A stretch of 64,000 bases of DNA from Oxyruncus cristatus (lineage: Eukaryota; Chordata; Aves; Passeriformes; Cotingidae), in NCBI GenBank assembly GCA_013399855.1, contig VXAY01005265.1:301681-365680 (forward strand), given 5' to 3'. The position numbers were made by a program, and so were the translations under genes. A model generated the notes under the pieces. The model searched no databases. It saw only the letters and a list, made by a program, of their open reading frames with translations, and was not told the origin of the DNA. Of the stretch, positions 12,636 to 24,230 are shown piece by piece (positions within the stretch are counted from its first letter, which is position 1; each line of letters starts with the position of its first letter).

Positions 12636-12882
12636 AAATCATAGAATCATTAAGGCTGGAAAATACCTCCAAGATCATCAAGTCCAACCTTTTGATCAAA
12701 CACCACCATTTCCACTAAACCCTCCATGAAGTGCCACACCTACTCATTTTTTGAACACTTCCCAGGATGGTCACTCTACCACTTCCCTGGGAGCCTGTTC
12801 CACTTGCTGACCACTCTTTCACTGAAGATTTTTTTTCCTAATATCCAACCTGAACCTTCCCTGGTGCAACTTGAGGCCACAT
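12636..12882 (-). repeat. CR1 LINE 3' region (variant with the AAGTCCAACC motif)
   Basis: The inverted terminus is AAATCATAGAATCATTAAGG followed by CTGGAAAATACCTCCAAGAT and CATCAAGTCCAACC. It continues with CCAGGATGGTCACTCTACCA and AATATCCAACCTGAACCTTC, ending near CTTGAGGCCAC. The sequence type is the same as at 14619, 42118 and the older CR1 at 48911. Confidence 0.88.
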
Positions 12883-14618
12883 ACATATTTGACTCTTTAT
12901 TAATACTAAGTAATATAAACATACTCATATCAGGCCTTGGTGAACAACCTTGAAATGTCACTGAAGTAGTTCCAACACTTCAAACTGGTTTTGTGACAAG
13001 AAGTTCTCACTGTTTGATGACTCTTGGGCATGAACTGATGGACTGACCTCTCTGACTATCCTTACCAACCACTGCTCACCTCCTGGGGCAGGACTGGTGG
13101 GTTACTGCTGCCACTCACCCACAACTGCAGCATTTCTTTAGTTGATAATATGAGGAGGCAATTTAGAACAGAGAGAGAATAAACTTCCAGTTTCCATAAT
13201 CAACCCCCCCCCAAAACATAAATTGCCTTCTTTTGTTTTGGTTGGACAGACAGCTCAGGGAAGTGGTGGAGTCACCATCCCTGGAAGGGTTCAAAAAACA
13301 TATGGATACGGCACTTGGGGACATGGTTTAGTGGTGAACACGGTGATGGCACTTGGTTGACGGTTGGATTTTACGATCTTTAGAGGTCTTTTTCGACCTT
13401 AACAATTCTATGATGCTATGATCTCATCCTTCCCAAGCGCCAGAGGCCATGAAAGAGCTCAGAAATCTTTTATTCACGAGTGCAACCCATGGCCAACCCC
13501 ATGGCCTATACAGTCCTTTATCTCATAAAGGGCCTAAAGGATTCTTTACGTCTGGGCTACCTTCACGAGGAGCTGCTGCCCAGCCACCCCCAGCTCAGCA
13601 GAAAACTGAAATAATGTCCTTTTGGCCTATTTTGCCTGTGAAATCCCCCAAGCCGTGCCTGGAAGTGGCTCCTGCCTCTGCAAAGTGGAACCAGCCCTTG
13701 GAACCATCAGGAACCAGCCCTCCCCCCACACACCTTACTCAGCATCATCACACGGCCACGTTTCGATTTACTGCCCTCTCCAAATGGTTTATTACAGGAG
13801 AGTCTTTCTGCCCTGCTTCCCACCCTTCCATGTGCACTGAACCCTCACCTCTGTCTGAAGCCTCTCTGGGTTTTAGTTTTGTGTCTTTTCATTGGTTTGT
13901 TTTGTTTTGTTTTTTTTAACAGGAAATAGATTGCCATAAATTTTGCCCTTTCAAGTGTTCAGCGACAGAGTGGAGTTGCCCTCAGTCACATCTGTTTATC
14001 CTGGTAAGCACATTTATAAAGTGATTTCCCATCCTCGTTATTCTGTCAATGGCATTTCACGCTGCAGCCGCTTTAATGCAGCATTTTATCACTTGTCCTG
14101 AGGGCTGCTGACAGCTGCCAATTTCAAGGCTTCTTTCCAATCTTAATTCTCTTCTTTTCCTTTTCTTCACCCCCACCATCATCTCCTCCTTTATTTCCAA
14201 AAGAAAGGGGAGTTAGATGAGTGCAACCAACAAGGGTTTCCTCTCCCCTTTAACACAGAGGCATTATAATCCCATAATGTGAAGCTGCATTAGCAAGGAA
14301 GAGTTAAACTTCAGGGAAGTGTAGCTGCATTTCAGTTGGCTATTAGACTTTTCATTTTTTCCCCGACAAGTTCTCCAGTAATGCCACTGGGTTTAAATTT
14401 CCCCGCTCCCTTGCTGTGCAGAAATTGGATTGTTCATCTCCCAGGGAAGGCACTTTGCATTCTTGCTTGCTGTGATCTTCCTACCACCCAGAATTACCTA
14501 AATCAAAGCAAAATAGGCTACAATCCAGCTCAAACAACAGCAGAACAGAAATTTTACCCAAGACATGCATATTAGACCACCTTGAGACAGTTTCCTTTTT
14601 GCCCCAACACTTGTATTT
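12883..14618. other. Non-coding sequence; contains one CR1 and a G+C-rich block of unknown type
   Basis: Besides the CR1 at 13248-13423, the block at about 13440-13880 is richer in G+C than its surroundings. It carries an inverted AATAAA (TTTATT near 13470) and the 7-bp hairpin CCTTTAT-CTC-ATAAAGG near 13515. It is open in one plus frame (13449-13919) with no recognisable domain. It could be a decayed minus-strand LTR; I cannot confirm that. Confidence 0.35.
13248..13423 (+). repeat. CR1 LINE 3' end, about 175 bp
   Basis: Begins CAGGGAAGTGGTGGAGTCAC, then CATCCCTGGAAGGGTTCAAA and GGGGACATGGTTTAGTGGTG. It ends TTTCGACCTTAACAATTCTA followed by TGATGCTATGAT, a two-unit CR1 terminal tail. Confidence 0.9.
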
Positions 14619-14917
14619 CATAAAACCATAAGATCATTTAGGACGGAAAAGACCTCTAAGAGCATCGAGTCCAACCATTAACCCAGCACTGCCAAGCCCA
14701 GCACTAACCCATGTCCCCAAGTGCCACATCTCCACATCTTTTAAATCCCTGCAGGGATGGTGACTCAACCACTGCCCTGGACAGCCTGTTCCAGTGCTTG
14801 ACAACACTATCTGTGAAGGATTTTTTTTCCTAATATCCAATCTAAACCTCCCCTGGCACAGCTTGAGGCCATTTCTTCTTGTCTGCTTCTTACCTGGGAG
14901 AAGAGACCAACCCCCAC
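14619..14917 (-). repeat. CR1 LINE 3' region, about 300 bp
   Basis: The inverted terminus CATAAAACCATAAGATCATT is followed by GAGCATCGAGTCCAACCATT, GGGATGGTGACTCAACCACT, CCTAATATCCAATCTAAACC and GGGAGAAGAGACCAACCCCC. It stops abruptly after the last motif, so it is 5'-truncated. Confidence 0.9.
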
Positions 14918-15314
14918 ATTGGTCCACCCATGACTATCAAAGGAAATTTTTTATCGTTGTCTCAGACCGAGTTTGCTCCTTCCTTAATGGTGATTCCAGT
15001 TTGTTCAGTGTCCCAGCAAAGACACTTTTAAGTAGCAGAGCAGGTTCACCACCACGAGCCTTTGTAAGATTTAAAGATTATAAAAACTCAGTCCACTGGG
15101 GAGGTGGGACCAGAACGTGCATCTGAAGTTTCCCTCCTTGACACCGTACTTGGGAAAGATATACAGGTCTGTCCTGTGCGTCTCCCAGACTTTGGATACA
15201 CATCCATTCTTCAGGTGGGCAAGGGGACACATTAACTTTTATTTGCTGAAGTGAACCCTGCAAATCCTTTAAGTTCTAAGCCTTTTAGATGTCAGAGTCG
15301 CAGTAGGAAAATTG

Positions 15315-15740
15315 TAGAATCATAAAATATCCTCAATTGGAAGGCACTCACAAGGACCACCAAACTCCAACTCCTGGCCCCACACAGGACACCCCAAGAA
15401 TCCCACCATGAGGGCATTGTCCAAATGCTCCTTGAGCGCTGTCAGACTCAGTGCTGTGCCCACTGCCCTGGGGAGCCTGTTCAGTGCCCAACCACCCTCT
15501 GGAGCAAGAACCTTTTCCTGATAGCCAACCTAAACCTCCCCGACACAACTTCAGGCCATTCCCTGGGGTCCTGTCACTGGTCCCCACAGAGCAGAGCTCA
15601 GAGCCTGCCCCTCCACGTCCCCTCCCAAGGAAGTTGTACCTGCAGTGAGGTCTCCCCTCAGTATCTTCTTCTCCAGGCTGAACAAGCCACTTGATCTCAG
15701 CTGTTCCTTGTATGGCTTCCCCTCTAGACCCTTCACTAAA
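15315..15740 (-). repeat. CR1 LINE 3' region, about 425 bp, distinct subfamily
   Basis: The inverted terminus TAGAATCATAAAATATCCTC is followed by ACCAAACTCCAACTCCTGGC and CACACAGGACACCCCAAGAA, the variant that differs from the TAGTTCCAACC type. It continues through CCAACCTAAACCTCCCCGAC and TTCTTCTCCAGGCTGAACAA to CTCTAGACCCTTCAC. The 188-residue minus frame at 15348-15914 runs antisense to the terminus and through the repeat, so it is not a gene. Confidence 0.9.
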
Positions 15741-16240
15741 AAAAAATGTTTTGCCAGCACCAGAAATTCTGGACTGATTTGAGATCCTGTCACTGGTTTG
15801 CAAGGTCATATCAAAGGACGTGTTGTATCGTTCTCCAACAAAGATCAAGGTAAGAATTTCATCCTGATGTGGGCCAACCATTCTGTTACTCACATTTTCA
15901 CTTAGTTTCCCCAAATTGAAAAAATAATTTTCTTGTTCTGATCTGTGATTATCATGAGATTCAATTATTGTGGGTTGGGTTTTTGTTTTTCCAGTACAAT
16001 TGATTTTTTTCCCCTATTTCGTTGCTGGAACGTACAGTCATGTTGGTGAAAGGGCAACGTGCCAGAAGACTACTTAGATAACCCTGGCATGGTTAAATGG
16101 AAGGCTTTTCATCTGTTCAATTAAAAGAGTGCATCAAAATCGGGACATTGTTTTTCTTTAATTTCATTATCCTGACTGATGACTTATAAATGCATTTACT
16201 TATGTGATCATCAGTCTGTGGTTATCAAGAGAACAGAATC

Positions 16241-16300
16241 GGAATCACAGACTGATAGAATGGTTTGGGTTGGAAGTGACCCTAAAAACCATCTGGTTAT
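16241..16300 (-). repeat. CR1 terminus, 60 bp, first part of a fold-back
   Basis: Inverted CR1 end GGAATCACAGACTGATAGAA then TGGTTTGGGTTGGAAGTGAC, ending at ATCTGGTTAT. A further 15 bases of the same minus-strand element, CCTTGAACACTTCCA, reappear at 16373-16387. They directly face a plus-strand CR1. The 72 bases between are not CR1. Confidence 0.85.
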
Positions 16301-16392
16301 GCCACAATTTTAAGAGCAAGCAGAAAACAGAGAGGTTAAGATTGGTCTCCGAAAAATAAATATTTGTTATTCCCTTGAACACTTCCAAGAAT

Positions 16393-16552
16393 TCCCCATC
16401 CCTGGAAGTGCTCAAGGTCAGGTTGGATGGGGCTCTGAGTAACCTGGTCTAGTGGGTGGCATCCTTGCCAAGGGCAGGGGAGTTGGAACTAGATGACCTT
16501 TAAGGTCCTTTCCAACCCAAACCTCTCTGTGACTCTGTGATTTTATGATTTT
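16393..16552 (+). repeat. CR1 LINE 3' end, second part of a fold-back
   Basis: Begins TTCCCCATCCCTGGAAGTGC, then AACCTGGTCTAGTGGGTGGC and AGGGCAGGGGAGTTGGAACT. It ends TCCTTTCCAACCCAAACCTC with the tail TGACTCTGTGATTTTATGAT. Its 5' edge is opposed to the minus-strand fragment ending at 16387. Confidence 0.9.
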
Positions 16553-17416
16553 TCTGATTCTATAGATGAAAGTCCAAATTACAAAAGCTTCAGGTGACAA
16601 AAAATCTTCTCAACTTAGACACAAAGTAAGAAAGTGCTCCAAGAGCTGGGGATGAGAGCAGCAGGGATGCAGCACTGCCACTCAAAGAGAAAAAAAAACC
16701 CACACACAAAACCAGTATTTTGCCCAAACAGTCTGGTAAAGAAGCAAAGCAGAGCTTTCAGTGATTGTGGATGTATGTTTGAGCTTCTGAGATAAACAAG
16801 AGTAGTTATACAGTAAATTAAGAGAAAGAACCTGATCATGGGTCAGCTCATGATAGAACAAACGTTTAAAATCAGATTGGATGAACAACTTTCTCTTAGT
16901 GTGTTTTCATAGATTATTTTGAGGCCTTAAAGTCAGACAGGAACACCTGGAAACCTCTTGGTGACAAGAAGTCCTTATGACCTGCATTATTCCCCCCGCT
17001 GACTTGCTCACCGGAACATCTAAACTCTGTTTAAACTCTGTTTTAAGACCAGCCCCAATTGCAGATTGCCACTTACAAACAACTGAGCTTTACAAAAAGT
17101 CCTGGCTGTTTGAATGATGAATAGAGTAATAAAACCTTACACATCATGGTAAAATGGCTAAAACAGAACAAAAGAACAAAGCACATGCAAGGATGTGATA
17201 GCCTGGCCCTTGTAAGGAAAACCACAGCTCACTTAGCCCTGGCAATTCTTTAAACAAGTCAATAACTCAGTGGAAATGAAAAAGAAGCTGCAAACCAGTT
17301 GCTTTAATTCTTTTTCACATTATAAAGGTCTGTGATGTTGTCACTCCTCAGGTGACTACAGAAGGTAACTACCGTGGAGTGAGGTACAAAGCAATGTCAA
17401 ATGCAAAAGCAGGTCA

Positions 17417-17722
17417 GGAGAAAGAAGGAAGAAAGAAAGAAAAAAAAAAAAAAACCCAAACAAAAAAAACCCCAACAAAAAACCAAAAGAAGGAGTAGGT
17501 CAGTTTTCCTCATGACAAAAGGTTAACAGCCAGCTTCCTCCAGGCATTTTGCTGGATGCCACGTTGTTTAATGTATTTATAAGTGATCCAGGAAGGCAAA
17601 TCAGTGGTGGAGAGAGGGGAAAAAAAAAAGTAATCCTAAAAAACAAATCACAAAAAAACCCAAAAAAAAACAAAACAAAAAAAAAAAAAAACCCACAAAA
17701 CCAAACCAAACAAACAAAAAAC
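17417..17722. repeat. A-rich low-complexity tract in two blocks
   Basis: Block one (about 17422-17490) is GAAA/GGAA repeats passing into a poly-A run and AACCCAAACAAAAAAAACCC-like sequence. Block two (about 17619-17722) is long A runs broken by single C or CC. Unique sequence and a CR1 scrap lie between. Such tracts often arise from slippage on poly-A tails, but no adjoining retrocopy was identified. Confidence 0.8.
17555..17600 (+). repeat. Scrap of CR1 reverse-transcriptase coding region
   Basis: The plus frame reads LFNVFISD followed by a proline. This resembles the conserved Leu-Phe-Asn-Ile-Phe-Ile-x-Asp motif of CR1-type reverse transcriptases, downstream of the active site. Nothing upstream or downstream remains alignable by eye. 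The call rests on this one short motif. Confidence 0.45.
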
Positions 17723-20700
17723 CCTCAATCTGTCATCATGATAATCCTGCAAATTCCACGTTAGCATGAAAGGCCTTATCAGGTGCAGAAAACTGTAACC
17801 TTTGGTCACTCCCTTGGGGCAGAAATCTAATACAGAACAACCAACAAACCCAGGAGAACTTTTGCTGTCTCATCTGGAGGTACATGAGTGGAGTAGGCAC
17901 AGCTACCCAAGGACACACAGGTTACAGTCAGAGCCCTGACTACCCTGAGTCAAAATCAAGACAGGCCTTGAGATGGAAGGATGGAAAAACCTGCCAGGAA
18001 AAAATGGAACACGGAGCTGAGTCAGAACTGGCTGTCCAGTGAGAATCAGGGTGGCTCCAGACTCTGGGGAGGACATGGGTAATTGTAACCAGGTCTTAAA
18101 GTATCCCAAAATGTGGCCAGGTTCAAGAAGACAGAATTTGGGCAGCTCAGCATGGACTCTGTGGGATACACCAACTGGATGGTAAAGGCAGATTCTACCC
18201 AGAGTGCAATGCCCAGGGCAGTGAGAGGACAGTTGGATGGAATGGATGGAATAATGAATAACACAGTCTTGGTACACAGAGGATGTAGAAGTCAAGCACT
18301 AGGATCGATGCACAGGGCAGAACCAGACTGTATTTCTGTAGCCAGGCTTGCCAAGACAAGAAAAGGCTGTTACAAACATCAGAAAGTCCTCAGCACTTTC
18401 AATAATACGACAATGAATGATGTTCAACACTCATGGATGCGAGTGAAAGAGGGGGAGATTAAAATGGCTCCTGCATTTGGCACATGATTTCAGCAGAGAG
18501 AGTCCAGCAGCCAAAGGAAAACCGCTCCTAAAGCACTGATGTCTTCCAAAACAGCAAACAAGAGATCAGGGAGCACAGTGAACTGGCAATAAATAACATG
18601 AGGTTGCCAGTCTGGCACCACTCACCAGCTCCAGACTCACTTAGAAGGGAAGGACTAATTTATATCTCTGTGCTAATGCAACATGGACAGTGAGTGCCAG
18701 CACCTTTGTCACAGACGGGGACAATGTGGTGGAGGCAGGTGGCACTTCAGTGGCTCTCCTGACCCCAGATCTCAGAGGACAAGGTCCAGCCTCACCTTGT
18801 TTGAAGGTCACCAAGCACCAGAGAGCCTGAAGAACAAAGCCATCTGCTCAGCCACCCACCAGACTCAACCCACCTATGGAGAAAATCCACCTGGGAAACA
18901 AAGCACTGGTTTCCCACGGCTCTTCCAAAGCTATTGTGGCAGTCTTTTTGATGGCACACAACAATAGATGCTCTAACTCCACAGGCATTGTGGGAAAAAC
19001 AATAGCAAGAGATATTTATATAATAGTCTTTAACCCAAACCTCACTACTCCCACACGGAGGGCTGGAAAATCAATCAACACCAGCTTCAGGGGGAGAAAA
19101 AAAAAGAAAGCTCAGGCTGAGGTAGGTTTGAAGCCAAGACTGTTCACCATGGTAAAATAACTACACACATCCTGTGGGGATGCACTGGTGCCCTGGGACC
19201 ATCAGAGCTGTAAAAAAGCATGATGTGTCACTGTTTCCAACTAGGTACAGCGATGGTGCTACTGTGATACTGGAGATATTCATCTGCCCACTCAGCGTGG
19301 CCCACACCTCCCCTGCGATGCACAGCTTCCAGACCCCAAATCCTTCTGAGCTGTCCTCTGCCCACAGCAAGGATTGTGATCCCATGAGACCTTCCCAGCC
19401 GCAGCAACAAACAGAAAAATCCATTTGACTGCCTCCCACCTCCCAGTAAAGGTCCAGGGTAAAGTACTCGTGTCACAGACACAGAATTGGGACAAAAGGA
19501 AGGACCACTGCACCCTCAGATAACAGAGTACCTTGAGGGAGGGACAAGGGCAGAAAAAATGTTGAAAGATGACCTAGTGTGGCAGGATCTGTTTGAGCGT
19601 GGCTGTAAAATACCCTGTGCTTCTGCAAAAACACCCAGGGGAGAGGAGGGCTGTGCATGACAGAAATGCTGCTCATGCCTTTCTTTGGAGGAGTTTGAAA
19701 GTCATTCAAAACGAGACACGAGTTCGTTTGCAGCACTGAAGGCAGTGGGTCTATACCAATTTCCAACAGCTGGGGATCTACCCTAAAAAACAAATTAACT
19801 CACCCACTGAAGTCCTGAGGTGTATTTGGGGAAGACTACCTATATTTAAAATCACTGTTTTACGAGGGACTCTCCTTGGGTCTCTCCTATGAGGTGACTC
19901 ATGAGAAGTAATAATCTTCCTACTGCTGTCCAAATAAAAGGAAGGAAGTTCCTCTAAATCTTAACAGGCAAGCTGTAAAAAGTTGTGACATTCAGCAGCA
20001 CCTGGAGTTGAATGTGAAGATACAAAAGACACAGAGTCCTTAATCCTCAGACAGGGAGACAGGTGACTGGTAGATGAATTCACAGCCAGTTCCCTGTTTG
20101 CATTTAAAGCTCTTTATTCCCTGGCTCAGCAATTCTGCTGCTGCATTTATTTTTAATGCTTTATTTTTGCAATTTGACTTTCTAATGGCAACACCTGAAG
20201 TCACCTTCCTTAACCCTTCCCAGTGGTATAAATTGGAAAGAACACCATGGGAAACAACCCAGGGAACACGGCTTATCCCTGTCAGACTTCAGCAGGAGGT
20301 GACTCCCTCTTCAGCAACCAGCACACATGTGCAAAGGTGCAGGATTTCCTTTTATTTCCTCCAGATACACTCAGGGTGAAAGGACCTAATCCCAAAAGTC
20401 CTTGCAACCCAATGCTGAGACTCATATATTTAAGCATGAAATCAGAGAGGCAGAGAAGCCATGGAGCTTGCTCCTAATTTTTCCCCCCTTTATATTTTTC
20501 AGATGTATGTAACAAGGAAAAAGAGGAGGGAGAGAAATGCCTTGTGTGACAACAGAAATGCTGTAGAAATTTCATCTTTGGAGGCTCTTTTAAAGGATAC
20601 TGCCAAATACAGGGGCTGATGCTCACAGAATGACTCTTGGGCCCTGGCTGCTGGCAGCACCTGCTAATCTGATCAGGCTGAAGGGCTGAAATTTGCAGCG

Positions 20701-21396
20701 ATGTGTTTACAGGGACTGTCAAAATCAGACTAAATATGACATTCTGCTGAATCATTGCAGATCCAGACATCCTTCACTTTGCCTTTTTATTAGTCTCCCA
20801 CCCCCCTTTCAACATCACTCCCCACTGCCCCCACCCCGTGCTAAAAATACCCAAACCAGGGAGACACTTTTGCTCTCATCCGAGTTTTGTTGAGAAGGAC
20901 ACAAATCCCCGAAACCCTCAGGGAGGGAGACTCTCCAGGAGTAGTTGCTGTGTATGTTTTAGGCAATGGGGAGAGCACATGGGTTACTTGATGCAAAACC
21001 CCTTCTGCTGCAATGATCAGGTACAGCCAATTTCTTGGCTGAGTCTGAACCATCAAATTAATTTAATCCCTGATAAACTGAAGTCCTCTGAAGGTACTTT
21101 GTTCCACCAGAAACCTGGTTGGCACAGATGACAGAGAAGCTGAAAAGACTGTTCTGAAGGGAGAAGAAGGCTGAATATGCAGACCAGGCCCACTTAGGGC
21201 AGTCTGCTGCCTCCCTGGGGTCTGGGTTAAAGATGTGAAGGGAAAACTTCCTACTTTTGTACAACCCTCAGATTATTATCCATTAACAATTTTTTTTTTT
21301 TTCCTGGTAGGGAGCAATGAAGTGGCAATAAAAAGTCTGAGGACCATCAAAAGACTTCAAGGGCTTGGGATGACTGATTAAGGGATCAGGAGCACA

Positions 21397-21712
21397 GACA
21401 GTTTTCCAGGAGGTTGTAGTGAGGTGGGGCTTGGTCTCTTCTCCCAAATAACAATAGGACAAGATGAAATGGCCTCAAGTTGCACCAGGGGTGCTTTAGG
21501 TTGGATATTAGGAAATTTTTCTTCCCCTAAAGGGTTATCAAGCCCTGACACAGGCTGCCCAGGGATTTAAAATCCTGTAGGGATTTAAAAGATGTGTAGA
21601 TTTGGCACCTGAGGACAGGGTTTACTGGCAGGTTCGGCAGTGCTGGGTGAATGGTTCAACCTGATAATCTTAAAGGTCTTTTCCAACCTAAACTATTCTA
21701 TAATTCTGTAAT
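21397..21712 (+). repeat. CR1 LINE 3' region, about 315 bp
   Basis: Begins CCAGGAGGTTGTAGTGAGGT, then ACAATAGGACAAGATGAAAT, CAAGTTGCACCAGGGGTGCT and TTTAGGTTGGATATTAGGAA. It ends TCTTTTCCAACCTAAACTAT with TCTATAATTCTGTAAT as the tail. An extra direct echo, AGGGATTTAAAA at about 21552 and 21577, shows a small internal duplication. Confidence 0.92.
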
Positions 21713-22955
21713 TTCTCACACTACATGAATTTATGGCCAGTTCCTAAAACCAGTCAGGCAAAGAAATAGTAGCTGCTTCCCTCAAACACTGGTCTTGCAC
21801 ATTACATTGAGTTTTTCCTTACATGAGGAAATCTCAGCCTTCTTCTTAAAGAGACTTCAAGATCTCTCAGCACTACATGAAATTTAAAGTTGTTCCCACT
21901 CATCATGGACAAATATCTGGGCTCTCATCATTCCCAGGAGAGAAAAGGGTCTGCCAAGAAGCTTGAGAGGAGCAAAATGCCCTTGTATGTACAAGGGCTT
22001 TGAGCACAGATTCCTTTTTGCAGGCACAAAACCATCACTCATAAAATCAGCATATGCTAACGGAAGTCTCCAGCACTGAGCTCGCAGCACTGGACCTGAA
22101 TCCCTTGGGGACATTTGTCTCAGTCCAACAGCACCCAGGAGGCCACTCATCTTTTAATACCTCAACAGCACATTTTCTGACACAACTGATAGCCACCTGT
22201 AAGTTCTCCCCCAGGTGTGTTTTGCGCGCACAGGTACGGAGCAGCTTTCCCCCCCTCCACTTCCCTCCCTCCTAGAGCTTCATCTTCATATCTCGAGACT
22301 TTTTTTCAGAGGGCAAAAAGTTATCTGTCTCTCTGACAGAGCAATCTGCTCTGTGCTTTCAGAGACAGGTTGCTATTTAGCATCTCTTGATAAAGTTGTG
22401 ATATCATGGGCGAAACTTCAGATCACAGCAAGCTCCCCCTGTAGGGAAGATCTGCCTTCAGTTACAAATGAGGATCAGGATTTTCCTGGAGCTTCATCCA
22501 ACCTGAATAGATGACAGTGTGTTTTTTGAACAGGAGCATGTTCCACCTGCCTAGAAATTCAAATAAGGGGAGACAAATTACAAGCTAAACAAGCCAAATC
22601 TTGTATTTGGATCTCTCGTCGCAGCACAGTCTGAAGAGAATTCGGTGCGGAAGTACAGAACAAGCAGCGTTTTAAACCTGGCACCAATCCTGACTCTTTC
22701 CCAGGTCTCAGGCAAGGAATTTACATTTCTATGGAGCTCCACTGGCAAAGAAACAATCCATAATGGCTCAGCTTCTCCAGCTGTGAAATGGGAATAGGAG
22801 CATGGTAAGAAATCTGTGGCAGCTTTTACCCTGCATGTGAGAACTGACAAGGAAAGATGGGACTCAGGAACTTTTGTGCCAGAAACCACCAGCACCGAAG
22901 GGAGAATTCAAAATAAGCAGATATTTACTGGAGTAGCAGTTTTGCCTGGTACTGA

Positions 22956-23202
22956 GAATCAGAGCATTTGTGTTGTAAAGGACATTAAAGCTCATCTAGT
23001 TCCAATCCCCCACCATGGGCAGGGACACCTTCCACTATCCCAGGTTACTTAAAGCTCTGTCCAACCCAGCCTTGAACACTTCCAGTGCTGGGGCAGCCAC
23101 AGCTTCTCTGGGTAACCTGTGCCAGGGCCTCCCCACCCTCACAGCAAAGAATTTCTTCCTAACATCTAATCTAAACCTGCCCTCTCTGAGTTTAAAGCCA
23201 CT
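22956..23202 (-). repeat. CR1 LINE 3' region, about 245 bp
   Basis: The inverted terminus is decayed (GAATCAGAGCATTTGTGTTG), then it becomes clear: TTAAAGCTCATCTAGTTCCA, CACCATGGGCAGGGACACCT, CACAGCTTCTCTGGGTAACC and TTTCTTCCTAACATCTAATC. It ends near GTTTAAAGCCACTGAAC. Confidence 0.9.
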
Positions 23203-23589
23203 GAACAGTTTAAAACATGGAAAGAAGGAAGTCTTAGATATACACAAGAATGATTATCGTTATCCAGAAAAGTCCTTTTAGTGCTTGACAGCTCAGTAGA
23301 AGAAGTTAAAATTACAAAACTGTCTGGATAGACAGTTTGATTTTTGACCTAAAATCCTTCCATCACCCATCCTTCAGCAGCAATACCTGAGCCTTACATT
23401 AGAACAGAATCCAGCTTTGTTCTTTGTATCAACAGAAGTCCACATATTCAAAAAATGTGCGGTTTGATGCCCACATGAGCAAAGTTGCCCCCACCACATC
23501 TGCATTCCCCTTGTTCCTGGACAAGACAGATCTGAACTCTTCTGAAAATGTGACTCTTGTTGTAAGTGCTTCAACTCTCTGCATCAAAA

Positions 23590-23750
23590 TCATTGAATCA
23601 CAGAATGGCCCGGGTTGGAAGGGACCTCATCTTGTTCCAAATCCCTGCCGTGGCAAGGCCATCCTTCACTAGACCAGGTTGCTCAGAGCTCCATCCAACC
23701 CAACCTTCAACACTTTCAGGGATGGGGCATCCACAGCTTCTCTGGGCAAC
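23590..23750 (-). repeat. CR1 LINE 3' end, 160 bp
   Basis: Inverted terminus TCATTGAATCACAGAATGGC, then GGGTTGGAAGGGACCTCATC, CAGGTTGCTCAGAGCTCCAT and CACAGCTTCTCTGGGCAACC, where homology stops. Confidence 0.9.
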
Positions 23751-24111
23751 CCCACTGGTGGGACATGGACCCACTGGGCACAGAGTCAGCTCAGAGGGCT
23801 TCTCCTCCAGGGAGCTGCAGACACAGACATGGAATCCATCCTGCACACCAGCCTCTACCTGATGGAGAAAAGGATGCTGACATCCTAATATCCTAAATAT
23901 TCCCCAAATAAGTGACAAATGTGATGTGAATGAGGCAGCAAAGCAGGAACTGCTGCCTGCAGAGGCAATGGATGGAAGAAGAAGGAGAATGGGAATGACT
24001 TGGGAGCTCACACAGGCAGGGAAATAGAGATGTCTCTGCTCTAGGTTGAAGTAAGATTAACACATGAACTTGTGGTAGCCCTCAGTGGTGCAGTCAAGAG
24101 GAGATGGAGAG

Positions 24112-24230
24112 ATAATGGGATCACAGGATAATTCAGCTCTGAAGGAGCCACAGGAGAGCTCTAGCCCAGCCTCCCACTCACAGCAGGACCAGCTGTGAGG
24201 TCGGACCAGGTTGCTCAGGGCTCTGGCTAA
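24112..24230 (-). repeat. Diverged CR1 3' end, about 120 bp
   Basis: ATAATGGGATCACAGGATAA, TTCAGCTCTGAAGGAGCCAC and AGCTCTAGCCCAGCCTCCCA match the inverted terminus of an older CR1 type. It closes with GACCAGGTTGCTCAGGGCTC. Substitutions are more numerous than in the neighbouring copies. Confidence 0.75.

Larger units (their letters stand above)
15741..21396. other. Non-coding sequence with CR1 remnants and an A-rich tract; 17.7-21.4 kb otherwise empty
   Basis: Only the CR1 pieces at 16.2-16.6 kb, a reverse-transcriptase scrap near 17555-17600 and the A-rich tract at 17417-17722 are identifiable. From 17723 to 21396 no named repeat, splice-bounded exon or RNA gene was seen. Open frames there (for example 17903-18295, 18113-18487, 19473-19793) are short, overlap on both strands and lack domains. 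Confidence 0.5.

Noticed and set aside
15348..15914. 188-residue minus-strand open frame, the longest in the window
   Set aside because: It runs through a CR1 copy and on into unique sequence. The translation is glycine- and serine-rich, as expected from the CR1 3' region, and has no protein domain.
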